Shown: in pieces, positions 44,237 through 53,896 of the stretch
Layout of the letters: each line of letters begins with the position of its first letter
Numbering within the stretch: position 1 is the stretch's first letter
Source: Pasteurella atlantica
GTDB taxonomy: Bacteria > Pseudomonadota > Gammaproteobacteria > Enterobacterales > Pasteurellaceae
DNA: 64,000 nucleotides
Reading direction: 5' to 3'
Assembly: GCF_963693435.1 (NCBI RefSeq)
Contig: NZ_OY856306.1
Coordinates: forward strand, 868,001-932,000
Notes under the pieces: generated by a model
Database searches by the model: none
The model's input: the letters and a program-made list of their open reading frames with translations, nothing else
Told to the model about the DNA's origin: nothing
Program-made: the position numbers and the translations under genes

Positions 44237-44247
44237 GGAAGAATAAA

Positions 44248-45216
44248 ATGGCAAGAAAAGAACAAAATGCAGCAGAGATTAAGCTTCCTTATAAGCTAAT
44301 CCCATTTATGAAATACCGAATGACGGGTTATCTCTTCTCTTTGGTTGTAATTGCTTTTAGCTTATTTTTTATTGTGACTAAAGGCTTAAACTGGGGATTA
44401 GATTTTACAGGCGGTACAGTGATTGAAACCACTTTTTCACAATCAGCAGATTTGGGAAAAGTACGTTCAGAGTTAGATAAAAATGGTTATGGTAGTGCAA
44501 TAGTACAAACTTTAGGTGGTACAAAAGATTTAATGATCCGTCTACCTGCTGCGGAAGCAGACAGCAAAGTAAGTACTAATGTCATTAATGTTATTCATCA
44601 ACATATTGATCCAAAAGCACAAATTAAAAGTGCGGAGTTTGTCGGACCAAATGTGGGTAAAGAATTAACAGAAAGTGCTATTTACGGAACATTAGCAACA
44701 TTAGCAATGTTATTGCTTTATGTTGGATTACGTTTTGAATGGCGTTTAGCAGTAGGGGCAATTGCAGCACTATTCCACGATGTTATTGTCACAATTGGCT
44801 TTTTCTCATTACTACAAATTGAGATTGATTTAACCTTTGTGGCGGCGATCTTATCCGTTGTGGGTTACTCACTGAATGATAGTATCGTGGTATTCGACCG
44901 TGTACGTGAAAACTTCCGTAAAGTACGTCGTTCAAATACCATTGAAATTGTTGATATTTCATTAAGCCAAACGCTATCTCGTACCTTGATGACCTCATTA
45001 ACAACCTTAGTTGTGGTATTAGCTCTATTTTGGCTGGGTGGTTCAACCTTACATAGCTTCTCATTAGCATTATTAATCGGTATCGCATTTGGTACCTATT
45101 CCTCAATCTACATTGCAATTGGCATTGCATTAAGATTAGGTTTAACTCGTGATCATATGATCCCACCTGTTGTGGAAAAAGAAGGTGCAGATCAAGAAGC
45201 CTTTATTAATTATTAA
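44248..45216 (+). CDS. secF: Protein translocase subunit SecF
   Basis: The protein has 322 residues from the ATG at 44248, which has AAGGAAG upstream; the longer frame starting at GTG 44227 would overlap secD. It has SecF motifs: LNWGLDFTGGTVIETTF, ALFHDVIVTIGFFSLLQIEI and VVGYSLNDSIVVFDRVRENF, and ends with the six-helix membrane domain. It is the partner of SecD in the same operon. Confidence 0.97.
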   Translation: MARKEQNAAEIKLPYKLIPFMKYRMTGYLFSLVVIAFSLFFIVTKGLNWGLDFTGGTVIETTFSQSADLGKVRSELDKNGYGSAIVQTLGGTKDLMIRLPAAEADSKVSTNVINVIHQHIDPKAQIKSAEFVGPNVGKELTESAIYGTLATLAMLLLYVGLRFEWRLAVGAIAALFHDVIVTIGFFSLLQIEIDLTFVAAILSVVGYSLNDSIVVFDRVRENFRKVRRSNTIEIVDISLSQTLSRTLMTSLTTLVVVLALFWLGGSTLHSFSLALLIGIAFGTYSSIYIAIGIALRLGLTRDHMIPPVVEKEGADQEAFINY

Positions 45217-45238
45217 GGTTTAATGATCAATGTGTAAT

Positions 45239-45267
45239 TAAGGCAGATTAATTCTGCCTTTCTTTTA
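45239..45267 (+). terminator. Terminator of yajC-secD-secF
   Basis: The stem AAGGCAGA / TCTGCCTT with a 5-base loop is followed by TCTTTT. Confidence 0.8.
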
Positions 45268-45310
45268 TTATCAACATTGTTATTAAAGTTTATTCAAATT
45301 GGAAAATATT

Positions 45311-46117
45311 ATGCTAGCGATTATTTCTCCTGCAAAAACATTAGATTACAAAACACAACTCCCTAGTTTTGCAAAAACTCAACCACAACTGACCGCTTAT
45401 AGCCAACAGCTAATTGATATTTGTAAACAGCTTTCTCCTCAAGATGTTGCGAGTTTAATGAAAATCAGTGATAAATTGGCAACCTTAAATGCAGTACGAT
45501 TTGCAGAATGGCAGTTGGAACATAATGAGAATAATGCTAAACAAGCACTATTTGCCTTTAAAGGGGATGTTTATACAGGACTTGATGCAACGAGTTTAAC
45601 CACAACTGAAATTGAGTTTGCTCAATCTCATTTAGCTATTTTATCAGGGTTATATGGTTTACTTAAACCTCTAGATTTAATGCAACCTTATCGTCTTGAA
45701 ATGGGAACAAAATTAACTAACCCTAAAGGTAAAAATTTATATGATTTTTGGGGCAGTGTAATTACACAACAATTACAGAAAACCCTTGATAAACAAGGGG
45801 ATAATATTTTGGTTAATCTTGCTTCTGACGAATATTTTAATTCAGTAAAAACCAAAGAGTTAAAAGCAACAATAATCAAACCGATCTTTTTAGATGAAAA
45901 AAAGGGAAAATTCAAAACCATTAGTTTTTATGCCAAAAAAGCACGTGGAATGATGGTGCGTTATATTTTGAAAAATCAATTAACGGAAGTTGAAAAATTA
46001 AAAGAATTTAATTTAGGTGGCTATTGGTTTGATGAAGATAGCTCAACGGAAACAGAATGGGTCTTTAAACGTACTGAAATTGAAGCGCTTGCTTATAAAG
46101 AAATGAAAAGTAGTTAA
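45311..46117 (+). CDS. yaaA: YaaA family peroxide stress protein
   Basis: The protein is 268 residues from the ATG at 45311 ([17 protein letters not shown]), the standard YaaA start; a TTG four codons upstream is ignored. Conserved stretches are [44 protein letters not shown] and [13 protein letters not shown]. In E. coli YaaA lowers intracellular free iron and protects against peroxide damage. It is monocistronic here. Confidence 0.95.
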   Translation: MLAIISPAKTLDYKTQLPSFAKTQPQLTAYSQQLIDICKQLSPQDVASLMKISDKLATLNAVRFAEWQLEHNENNAKQALFAFKGDVYTGLDATSLTTTEIEFAQSHLAILSGLYGLLKPLDLMQPYRLEMGTKLTNPKGKNLYDFWGSVITQQLQKTLDKQGDNILVNLASDEYFNSVKTKELKATIIKPIFLDEKKGKFKTISFYAKKARGMMVRYILKNQLTEVEKLKEFNLGGYWFDEDSSTETEWVFKRTEIEALAYKEMKSS

Positions 46118-46206
46118 AATGAAACAGGGCAACAGTAAACTTTTAACTATTGACTTTAAAAAATTAATAGTAATAATATTCAAAAAGGTACAAAAAATAT
46201 AAATAA

Positions 46207-46376
46207 TACCCCCTCCCTAGCCCTCCCCCGCAAGCGGAGGAGGGGACTGTATAAGAGGATGTGCAGACTTTTGGTCGTCATCGCTCTTTTATGTAAATGT
46301 AGGTGAGAGAAACTTTTCTTTCGATGCAAAAAATTCCTCCCTCCGCTTGCGGGGGGGAGGCTAGGAGGGGGGGATT
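46207..46376. repeat. Related hairpin repeat element behind yaaA
   Basis: CCCTCCCCCGCAAGCGGAGGAGG at the left and its inverted form CCTCCGCTTGCGGGGGGGAGG at the right enclose about 120 bp. The ends match those of the 80-bp repeat blocks at 39.9-41.3 kb, so this is a dispersed repeat family. No gene is inside. (Both motifs are given in shortened form in the neighbouring entries.). Confidence 0.65.
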
Positions 46377-46400
46377 TCAAATACGAGCTTTCCCTAAAAG

Positions 46401-46979
46401 ATGAAAAAATTAAAACTTTTTATTTTTGTAAATTTTTGTTTATATCTTACCGCTTGTGTGAATAGCTATGCAGCGCCTAGAGCGATGTTTTTTCAAGTCC
46501 CACAAAAAATCACTTTTGATGGACAAGAATATATAAAATCAAATTATAGCCGATTAGAAGGTATGGAGCATATTGTGTATTTACCTCACAATAAAAAGGT
46601 AAATACTAAAAATTGGCAACAGGCTATTTTTATCTTTTTAGATAATAGTGTAGCAGTGAGACCTGCAATTTCTTTAGAAGAGCGTATTCATATACGTGAA
46701 AATGTGTATAAGTCACAGCATAAAATATTAGCAGATTTAATCATTAATAATGCGGAATTACAAAGTAAAATTATTTCTCCTCCCACAGAAAGAGAGCATA
46801 ATATTTTATTAGAAGTTTCTCGAGGACGTAATTCACAATGTGGATTTGGTGAAATACAATATGCAATTAAGCGGTTAGATTTTGCAAAAAATTTACCAAA
46901 TGTGACCGCTTATAAAAAAGAGATAATTAAACTTGCAGATCGATTTAAACAATTAGATTGGCAAATTTTGTGTAAATAA
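46401..46979 (+). CDS. Putative lipoprotein of unknown function
   Basis: This 192-residue protein has an N-terminal lipoprotein signal (FCLYLTAC, lipid-modified Cys at 19). I do not recognise the family. The mature part is mixed alpha/beta in character, with two Cys (one at CGFGEIQYAIKRLDF and one at the extreme C-terminus, ILCK) that could form a disulfide. Uptake-signal sequences lie within the coding region (ACCGCTTGT near the start, ACCGCTT near the end). It is convergent with ybgI. Confidence 0.65.
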   Translation: MKKLKLFIFVNFCLYLTACVNSYAAPRAMFFQVPQKITFDGQEYIKSNYSRLEGMEHIVYLPHNKKVNTKNWQQAIFIFLDNSVAVRPAISLEERIHIRENVYKSQHKILADLIINNAELQSKIISPPTEREHNILLEVSRGRNSQCGFGEIQYAIKRLDFAKNLPNVTAYKKEIIKLADRFKQLDWQILCK

Positions 46980-46984
46980 AGATA

Positions 46985-47755
46985 TTAAGCAGGATTATTA
47001 ATATCAACAAATTCAACAATCAAATTATATTCTTTTGCTAGCCATTCCCCCACTGCTTTTATGCCATCTCTCTCTGTGGCGTGATGTCCTGCTGCAAAGT
47101 AGTAAATACCTTGTTCACAGGCAGAATGGTAAGTTCTCTCTGATATTTCACCTGAAATAAAAGCGTCTAATCCTTTTTGAGCAGCAAGATCAATATAATC
47201 CTGCCCACCACCTGTGCAAATCCCAATAGTTTTAATTAATTTTTGAGGATATTCAGCAGTGAAGTCACCACATAGGGTTGGTTTTCGATTTAATATTTTC
47301 TCAAGTTTATCCGCTAATTCATTGGCTGAAATGGGTGTATCTAATTCACCATAAACAGGGATAGAGTAGGGAGTATCTTCTAATCCGTGTAGTTGTGTAA
47401 TCCCTAATTTTTGTGCCAGCTGTGTATTGTTGCCCAGTTCAGGGTGAATATCAACAGGTAAGTGGTAACCATATAAGTTAATATCATTGATGAGTAACTG
47501 TTTTATACGTTTTCCTTTCATTCCTCGAATAGAAGGTTCTTCATTTTTCCAAAAGTAGCCGTGATGAACCAATATAGCGTCTGCATTGCGTTTTATGGCT
47601 TCTTCAATTAAAGGTAAGCAGGCAGTTACCCCTGTAATAATTTTAGTAATATTAGATTTTCCTTCAACTTGTAAACCGTTAGGGGCATAGTCTTTAATTG
47701 CTTGGCTATTTAATTTTATGTTTAAAATATGTTCTAATTCTAAATTATTTAACAT
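46985..47755 (-). CDS. ybgI: Nif3-like / YbgI family metal-binding protein
   Basis: The 256-residue length fits the short Nif3/YbgI form. Metal ligands are visible in ADAILVHHGYFWKNE and in YFAAGHHATERDGIKA. TVGICTGGGQDYIDLAAQKG-like and ISGEISERTYH segments are also typical. Family members form toroidal hexamers with a dinuclear metal centre; they have been called GTP cyclohydrolase I type 2 homologues, but the function is unsettled. An uptake-signal dyad lies upstream. Confidence 0.92.
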   Translation of the reverse strand: MLNNLELEHILNIKLNSQAIKDYAPNGLQVEGKSNITKIITGVTACLPLIEEAIKRNADAILVHHGYFWKNEEPSIRGMKGKRIKQLLINDINLYGYHLPVDIHPELGNNTQLAQKLGITQLHGLEDTPYSIPVYGELDTPISANELADKLEKILNRKPTLCGDFTAEYPQKLIKTIGICTGGGQDYIDLAAQKGLDAFISGEISERTYHSACEQGIYYFAAGHHATERDGIKAVGEWLAKEYNLIVEFVDINNPA

Positions 47756-47823
47756 TACTTTTTTCCTTTATTAAGCGGTATGATTTTGAGATAAATTTGC
47801 AAATTTTTATTTAAATGTGACCG

Positions 47824-49518
47824 CTATTTTTCCATAAAATAATTACTATCAAGAGTAAGTTGTAAGAATAAATTAAGCGGAATATCTACGTTATTTTGCT
47901 GTTTTCCAGTCATATCAAAGTACTTAAAACGCCCTTTACTTGGCTGTATCTGGTATTGTTTACCATCTGGCATTATTGCCACTCGCCATTTACTATTCGC
48001 ACTTAATAGCCACTTATGATTATTTTCATTTATTAGGTCAATACCTTGAGAGTAGTCTTTCGTTGAGTTTGTTACGCCAAAGAGATTGTTTAAAAGTGTT
48101 GGTAAAATATCTAAATGGCTGGATAGCTGTTCATAGGACTCTGTTTGCCCTTTCCAATACATAATCATAGGTACTTGAGTGCGTAATTTATCAAATGAAT
48201 TCTTCATTTCCGTCTTTTTGCTTAAATCTGAGGTAATAATTACCACCGTATTTTGAAGCAATTTTTGTTCTGTTAGGGTACTCCAAATCTGAGCAATTTG
48301 TTTATCAAGAATTTGTTCTTTGGCTACTTTAAGATCTAAATAATTAAAAAATGGAGCGGTATGATAATTTTCTATCCACTTTTTCCATTGAATAATCATT
48401 TGCTGATTAGAGTGGGGAGTATGTAATTTTAATTGGTTGAATAATGAGCGGTGATAAATAGGTGCTTTAAATCCTTTGGCGGAAAACAGTCCAAATTTAT
48501 ATTGGTTTTGTTTTAAAATATCAATTAATGGTGATGATTTTTGTTCATTTAAAATAGAATCAACATATTGCCCTGTTAATCCATAAAATAAATTAACAAT
48601 ACTCGCCATTGCACTATCACCTGCAATGTAATGTTGAGTAAAATTAAGTGAATTTAGACGAATATCGACTAAATTTGGCATCTTTTCTAAAGAAATTGCC
48701 TTATTACTTAAATTCGAAATATTTACAATAATTACATTTGTTTTCTCTTCTATTTTATCTGCGTTTAGTATTTTTTTAGGGTAATCTAAATAAAAGGCTT
48801 CTGGGCGACCGTGTTCTTTGATCTGTTGCTCTAAAACAGAATGATTGGCTAAACCGTGTTTTTCAAAAAATGTTTTTGCTGTCATTGGATAAGAGAGCGG
48901 ATAGTTTGATTTTTGTGCGGTAATTGGACGATAGAAAGTAATGTCTGCCCACGCATAAAAAAGATGTGTTGCAGTAAAACAACAAATGAAAAACAGTGCA
49001 ACAAATTTTCCCCATCTTTGACGAGCAAAGCGACGTAGCTTATGCCATATCCAATAAGAACTGATAATTTCTGCCATTAAAATGGCTAGAATAGGAATGA
49101 TCATTTGCCAATGAATTAAAGACGTCAGTTCTTTGGGGCGAATAAAAATTTTCCAAACCAGAGGAGATAAATGTAAATAGAGTGTTTTAAATATTTCCGT
49201 ATCAATTAACAGTATTACCATTCCAATCGTGGCAATAATTACTGAGGTAACTCGGAAAGCTAATTGGTTTCTGATAATAAAACTTAATGGAAACAGTAGT
49301 AATAAATAAACAGCAAAAACGATAAAGCTAAAATGCCCAAATAAACTGATAAAGAAATACAATTTTCCTAACAAGGTATTTGGCCAGTCAGCATTGAATG
49401 CATAACGAGAAGCAATAAAAAGGACAATACCAATATTAAAAAAACTAAACCAGTGTCCCCACGTGATACGTTGAGAAAGTGCTTCAGCTTCAGGTCGTTG
49501 TTGAAATAATTTAAACAT
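47824..49518 (-). CDS. yejM: YejM/PbgA-like inner membrane sulfatase-fold protein
   Basis: The 564-residue protein has five N-terminal membrane helices (for example FFNIGIVLFIASRYAF, LYFFISLFGHFSFIVFAVYL, VTSVIIATIGMVILLI) and a C-terminal periplasmic alkaline phosphatase/sulfatase-like domain (VIIVNISNLSNKAISLEKMP, GLTGQYVDSIL, TVVIITSDLSKK, SHLDILPTLLNNLFGV). In enterics YejM (PbgA/LapC) regulates LpxC turnover and lipopolysaccharide level. The gene follows yejL by one base, the same order as in E. coli. Confidence 0.93.
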   Translation of the reverse strand: MFKLFQQRPEAEALSQRITWGHWFSFFNIGIVLFIASRYAFNADWPNTLLGKLYFFISLFGHFSFIVFAVYLLLLFPLSFIIRNQLAFRVTSVIIATIGMVILLIDTEIFKTLYLHLSPLVWKIFIRPKELTSLIHWQMIIPILAILMAEIISSYWIWHKLRRFARQRWGKFVALFFICCFTATHLFYAWADITFYRPITAQKSNYPLSYPMTAKTFFEKHGLANHSVLEQQIKEHGRPEAFYLDYPKKILNADKIEEKTNVIIVNISNLSNKAISLEKMPNLVDIRLNSLNFTQHYIAGDSAMASIVNLFYGLTGQYVDSILNEQKSSPLIDILKQNQYKFGLFSAKGFKAPIYHRSLFNQLKLHTPHSNQQMIIQWKKWIENYHTAPFFNYLDLKVAKEQILDKQIAQIWSTLTEQKLLQNTVVIITSDLSKKTEMKNSFDKLRTQVPMIMYWKGQTESYEQLSSHLDILPTLLNNLFGVTNSTKDYSQGIDLINENNHKWLLSANSKWRVAIMPDGKQYQIQPSKGRFKYFDMTGKQQNNVDIPLNLFLQLTLDSNYFMEK

Positions 49519-49519
49519 A

Positions 49520-49744
49520 TCAGTGTTTAGTCATTAATGAGTTTTTTAAAGCTTGTGAAAAGGTGTCTGCCAAATGTTCACGTTGTTCAGGGTCATTGAT
49601 ATTATTCAGTAAAATATTGCTGACCATATTACCAAGCACCATTAATGAAAGATCAACAGGGGTTTTATTTTTTTCTAATACAGTAATCAATTCATTGAGT
49701 AGTGTATCTAATTGTTCATTGTTATATTTAGATTTTATAGCCAT
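49520..49744 (-). CDS. yejL: YejL (UPF0352) small protein
   Basis: The 74-residue protein matches the YejL/DUF1414 family (AIKSKYNNEQLDTLLNELIT, then TPVDLSLMVLGNMVSNIL). The function is unknown. It is directly upstream of yejM and surely co-transcribed with it. Confidence 0.93.
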   Translation of the reverse strand: MAIKSKYNNEQLDTLLNELITVLEKNKTPVDLSLMVLGNMVSNILLNNINDPEQREHLADTFSQALKNSLMTKH

Positions 49745-49816
49745 AGTAAAAATTTTTGTAAGATAATTGGAATAATAATAACATAAATTTGTAAATTTTT
49801 ATGTAGATCTTACCGC

Positions 49817-50689
49817 TTATTTTTTGAGGGTAACTTTCAGTATTCTTCCAATATCCGTTAAGCTATTGACAGTGATGACACCTGCTTCTTGTAATACTCG
49901 ATATTTCTCTTCTGCGGTTCCTTTTCCTCCGCTAATAATTGCCCCTGCGTGTCCCATTCTTTTTCCTTTTGGGGCAGTTATTCCTGCGATGTAGCCAATC
50001 ACTGGTTTGGTGATATGCTGTTTAATAAATTCAGCGGCTTCTTCTTCGGCAGTTCCTCCGATTTCCCCAATCATTACTATTGCTTCTGTTTGTGGATCTT
50101 GCTCAAAGAGTTTTAAAATATCAATAAAACTAGAGCCTGAGATAGGATCTCCACCAATGCCGACACAAGTCGATTGCCCTAATCCTGCATCCGTGGTTTG
50201 TTTTACTGCTTCATAGGTCAGTGTTCCAGAGCGAGAAATAATCCCAATTTTGCCTTTTTTGTGAATATGAGCAGGCATAATCCCAACTTTGCATTCATCT
50301 GGCGTGATGACTCCCGGACAATTTGGACCTATCATCATTGTCTCACTTTGGTTCAAACGTTGTTTTACCTCAAGCATATCTAATACAGGGATACCTTCTG
50401 TAATACAAATAATGAGTTTAATACCGCCATCGATTGCTTCTAAAATAGCATCTTTACAGCCACTTGCAGGTACGTAAATAACAGACACTGTTGCTCCCGT
50501 ATTGTTTACGGCATCACGCACAGTATTAAAAACCGGTAAGCCTAAATGCGTAGTTCCTCCTTTATTTGGAGATACGCCACCCACAAGCTGTGTACCATAA
50601 GCCAGTGCATCGGTGCAATGTAAGGTGCCTTGACTACCCGTAAATCCCTGACAAATTACCTTACTATTTTTATCGATTAAAATTGCCAT
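49817..50689 (-). CDS. sucD: Succinyl-CoA synthetase alpha subunit
   Basis: The protein has 290 residues from the ATG at 50689 ([20 protein letters not shown]), with AAGGA as ribosome binding site; the longer upstream start lies inside sucC. It has the CoA-binding Rossmann domain ([20 protein letters not shown]) and the active-site phospho-histidine in [17 protein letters not shown]. It interconverts succinyl-CoA and succinate with nucleotide phosphorylation in the TCA cycle. It overlaps the end of sucC by 20 bp. Confidence 0.97.
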   Translation of the reverse strand: MAILIDKNSKVICQGFTGSQGTLHCTDALAYGTQLVGGVSPNKGGTTHLGLPVFNTVRDAVNNTGATVSVIYVPASGCKDAILEAIDGGIKLIICITEGIPVLDMLEVKQRLNQSETMMIGPNCPGVITPDECKVGIMPAHIHKKGKIGIISRSGTLTYEAVKQTTDAGLGQSTCVGIGGDPISGSSFIDILKLFEQDPQTEAIVMIGEIGGTAEEEAAEFIKQHITKPVIGYIAGITAPKGKRMGHAGAIISGGKGTAEEKYRVLQEAGVITVNSLTDIGRILKVTLKK

Positions 50690-51863
50690 TATTGATTTCC
50701 TTATTTTTTTTTGCAACCTCTACGGCAAGTTGTGTTGCCTGTGTAAGGTTTGTTGCACTGATAATATTTAAGTGACATTCAGAAAGAATATGATGAGCAA
50801 TTTCAGCATTATTACCTTCTAAACGTACAATGACGGGAATTTCAATTCCGATTTCATTGACTGCGGCAATAATTCCTTTTGCGATTAAATCACAACGTAC
50901 AATACCGCCAAAAATATTGACTAAAATAACGTTAATATCGTGATCTGATAAAATTAACTTAAATGCCTCTGTTACTCGTTCAGCCGTAATTTTACCTCCC
51001 ACATCAAGAAAATTAGCAGGATGTCCACCAAAGGCTTTTATACTATCCATTGTTCCCATTGCAAGCCCAGCACCATTGACCACACAGCCAATATTACCTT
51101 TGAGGGCAACATAGTTTAACTGATAAGATTCTGCAATGACTTCTCGAGGATCTTGTTGAGTAGGATCATTAAATTGTTGTAATTCAGTTTGGCGGTAGAG
51201 AGCATTATCATCCACAATCATTTTGGCATCTAAGCAGACCAAATCCCCTGTTTGAGTAATGGCAAGAGGGTTAATTTCTAATAAGGATAAATCTTTTTGC
51301 TTAAATAAGGTCACGAGCTGCATAAAAAATTGTGTAAATTGTTTAACTTGATTGCCTTGCAATCCTAATTTAAATGCTAATTCACGTCCTTGATAAGGCA
51401 TTGCACCTAAGGGGTCAATAATCGTTTTATAAATTAAATCAGGGTGTGCTTGAGCAATCTCTTCAATGTTTACTCCTCCTTCACTTGAGGCAATAAATAC
51501 AATTTTTTGTAATGAGCGATCAATGACAACACTGATATAAATTTCACGTTCAATTGCTGTATTTTCTTCTACATAAATGGTGTGTACAGGCAACCCCATA
51601 GGAGCAGTTTGATAAGTCACTAATTGCCTTCCAAATCTTTGATTGGCAAAGGTTAATGCATCCGCTTCATTGCTTACTACTTTTATTCCACCTGCTTTAC
51701 CTCGTCCACCAGTATGCACTTGGCATTTCAATACCCATTGTGATGATTGAATATGTTGTAACGCTTGTTTTATTTGTGCTAAATTCTGACAAGCTATTCC
51801 TTTAGGAATAGCAATATCATATTGAGCTAGCAGTTGTTTAGCTTGATATTCGTGTAAGTTCAT
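50670..51863 (-). CDS. sucC: Succinyl-CoA synthetase beta subunit
   Basis: The 397-residue ATP-grasp protein has [60 protein letters not shown] and [20 protein letters not shown]. It binds the nucleotide and pairs with SucD. The C-terminus is slightly extended over the E. coli protein. It starts immediately behind the sbcB stop codon. No sucAB genes are in the window. Confidence 0.97.
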   Translation of the reverse strand: MNLHEYQAKQLLAQYDIAIPKGIACQNLAQIKQALQHIQSSQWVLKCQVHTGGRGKAGGIKVVSNEADALTFANQRFGRQLVTYQTAPMGLPVHTIYVEENTAIEREIYISVVIDRSLQKIVFIASSEGGVNIEEIAQAHPDLIYKTIIDPLGAMPYQGRELAFKLGLQGNQVKQFTQFFMQLVTLFKQKDLSLLEINPLAITQTGDLVCLDAKMIVDDNALYRQTELQQFNDPTQQDPREVIAESYQLNYVALKGNIGCVVNGAGLAMGTMDSIKAFGGHPANFLDVGGKITAERVTEAFKLILSDHDINVILVNIFGGIVRCDLIAKGIIAAVNEIGIEIPVIVRLEGNNAEIAHHILSECHLNIISATNLTQATQLAVEVAKKNKEINNGNFNR

Positions 51864-53405
51864 TTAGATTAACTCTCTCAATACTTTAAGTTTTTGTTGC
51901 TTATCACAATCTTGCTCCGCCACTTTATTTAACTTATCAATTAAATCATCATTTTTATCTTCTTTAATATAACTGACAGGCTGAATTTGTGAAATTTGCT
52001 CAGCATAAGCGGTCAGATCTTCTAATAATTTTACCTTTTCTTCATCATCGTGATATTGATTAAATAGCTCATTAATTGATTGACTGAATTGTTGTGCCTT
52101 TTCATTAATTTGTTGATCACAATATTTTTGCCAACGAATTTGTTCGCTACGAGTGAGTGTGTGAGGATAGTGTCTGGCACGATAATTGAATAGTAATTTT
52201 TCTACACGAGGATCACTAAATTTTAAGCCGTGATTGGCTAATTCTTCAGGTTTAAGGGTGCGTAAAATTGCCATATTATTTTTATCTGCATTAGAAAAAA
52301 AGGATTCATACAGCGTAAGTTCAACATTGGTCGCTTCTGCAAAGGTTCGCTCTTCACTGAAGATATCGCTTACTTTCTCTCGAATTAAATTTTTATGTTG
52401 TTTTAAACGTTTTAAATTTTCTAAACAGTAGCTACGATCGATCCCTAAACGATCGGCATTTTCAGGTAATAAGGTTTTTGCAGGTGCAATAATAGGGCAT
52501 TTGTTAATATGCACTAATTTTAACGGAACAGAATACAAGCCTTGTTCTTCTAATAATGCTTTTTTCGTATAAAGTCGTTCTTGTAAAACACGAGGATCTT
52601 CATTAAGCAAATCATCAACATTACCCGCTAAATCACACACAATTACGGCATTTTGATTGGTTGGATGCCACGCAATAGGTACCACCCACGCAGTATTTCC
52701 ACGATAATTGCCCAGCATTCCAGATACGTGAACAAGAGGCGTCATTTCACCTGTGTCGATCATTTTTTCAATGGCTTTTTTGCCACGATTTTCAAAGAAA
52801 AATTGGAATAATTTTGGTTGTTTTTGTTTAATCAACTTTGCCATTCCAATGGTTGCATACACGTCTGCCATCGCATCGTGGGCATCACTATGCTCAATAC
52901 CATTGGCTTTAGTTAAATTTTCTAATTTAAAGCTTGGATTACCTTCCTCATCATACGCCCAATTTATACCATCAGGACGTAACGCATAACAGGCTCGTAC
53001 TACATCAAGCAAATCCCAACGAGAGTTACCATTTTTCCAGCTATATTCATAAGGATCAAAAAAGTTACGAAAGAAAGTATAACGTGTCATTTCATCATCA
53101 TAACGAATATTGTTATAGCCCATTACACAAGTATTCGGTTGGCTAAATTCTTGATGAATACGCTCACTAAATTCAGGTTCAACCAAGCCTTCTTTATTGC
53201 AGTGTTGAGGTGTAATACCTGTTACCATTACTGCTTCAGGTGAAGGTAAATAATCAGGTGTTTGCTTGCAATAAAACATTACTGGTTTGCCGATGATATT
53301 AAAATCACTGTCAGTACGAATACCTGCAAATTGAGCAGGGCGGTCACTGGCTGGATTAATTCCAAAACTTTCGTAGTCGTAAATAAAAAAGGTCTGTTTA
53401 TTCAT
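51864..53405 (-). CDS. sbcB: Exodeoxyribonuclease I
   Basis: The 513-residue DEDD-family 3'-5' single-strand DNA exonuclease has the Asp/Glu pair in FIYDYESFGINPASDRPAQF, later GYNNIRYDDEMTRYTFFRNF, and the final metal-binding Asp in HDAHDAMADVYATIGMAKL-like sequence. SH3-like and C-terminal helical domains follow. It degrades single-stranded DNA and limits recombination. It is unusually placed directly upstream of sucC with no gap. Confidence 0.96.
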   Translation of the reverse strand: MNKQTFFIYDYESFGINPASDRPAQFAGIRTDSDFNIIGKPVMFYCKQTPDYLPSPEAVMVTGITPQHCNKEGLVEPEFSERIHQEFSQPNTCVMGYNNIRYDDEMTRYTFFRNFFDPYEYSWKNGNSRWDLLDVVRACYALRPDGINWAYDEEGNPSFKLENLTKANGIEHSDAHDAMADVYATIGMAKLIKQKQPKLFQFFFENRGKKAIEKMIDTGEMTPLVHVSGMLGNYRGNTAWVVPIAWHPTNQNAVIVCDLAGNVDDLLNEDPRVLQERLYTKKALLEEQGLYSVPLKLVHINKCPIIAPAKTLLPENADRLGIDRSYCLENLKRLKQHKNLIREKVSDIFSEERTFAEATNVELTLYESFFSNADKNNMAILRTLKPEELANHGLKFSDPRVEKLLFNYRARHYPHTLTRSEQIRWQKYCDQQINEKAQQFSQSINELFNQYHDDEEKVKLLEDLTAYAEQISQIQPVSYIKEDKNDDLIDKLNKVAEQDCDKQQKLKVLRELI

Positions 53406-53896
53406 TGCTTATTTTGATAGTAAATTTGGAGGAATTGTAGCATAAATTTATAACGGTAAAAATTATAAAAATAACTGATATATTTGTTGTAGGGGAGTGA
53501 TTAGCAAACGTAGTTTGCGTATATCCTCCCATAGCTTGATATAAAAATTCCCACAAAATATTATTAGCCATAAATATAGCGGGTAGATCAAATCAAAAAT
53601 TTACAAATTTAATAATTTCACATATATACGTAGGGTGGATACACAAAACGTAGCGTCAAAGTATGCATTGACGAATGGATATTCAGAAATTTGGGATAAA
53701 TGTGATGATATTATAATTGTGCAAAATAGATAGAAAACAGGGTATCCCCAGCTTCTACAATATGATTACATTTTTATGCTCTTGATTAGTTATATTTTAT
53801 CAGTAAGATATTTAAAATAAATAAGCGGGTAGTTAGCGGAGTTAAATTCGCAAATGTTGGAAGTTAATATAAAAAGAGATCATAAGAGAAATTAAA
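53406..53896. other. Intergenic region between sbcB and the IgaA-like gene
   Basis: It contains no gene. There are degenerate uptake-signal copies (AGCGGGTAG at two places, with AATTTACAAAT or AAATTCGCAAATG nearby) and short imperfect repeats containing GTAGGGTGGAT. It probably holds the divergent promoters of sbcB and the IgaA-like gene, but no clear pair of hexamers was identified. Confidence 0.5.
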
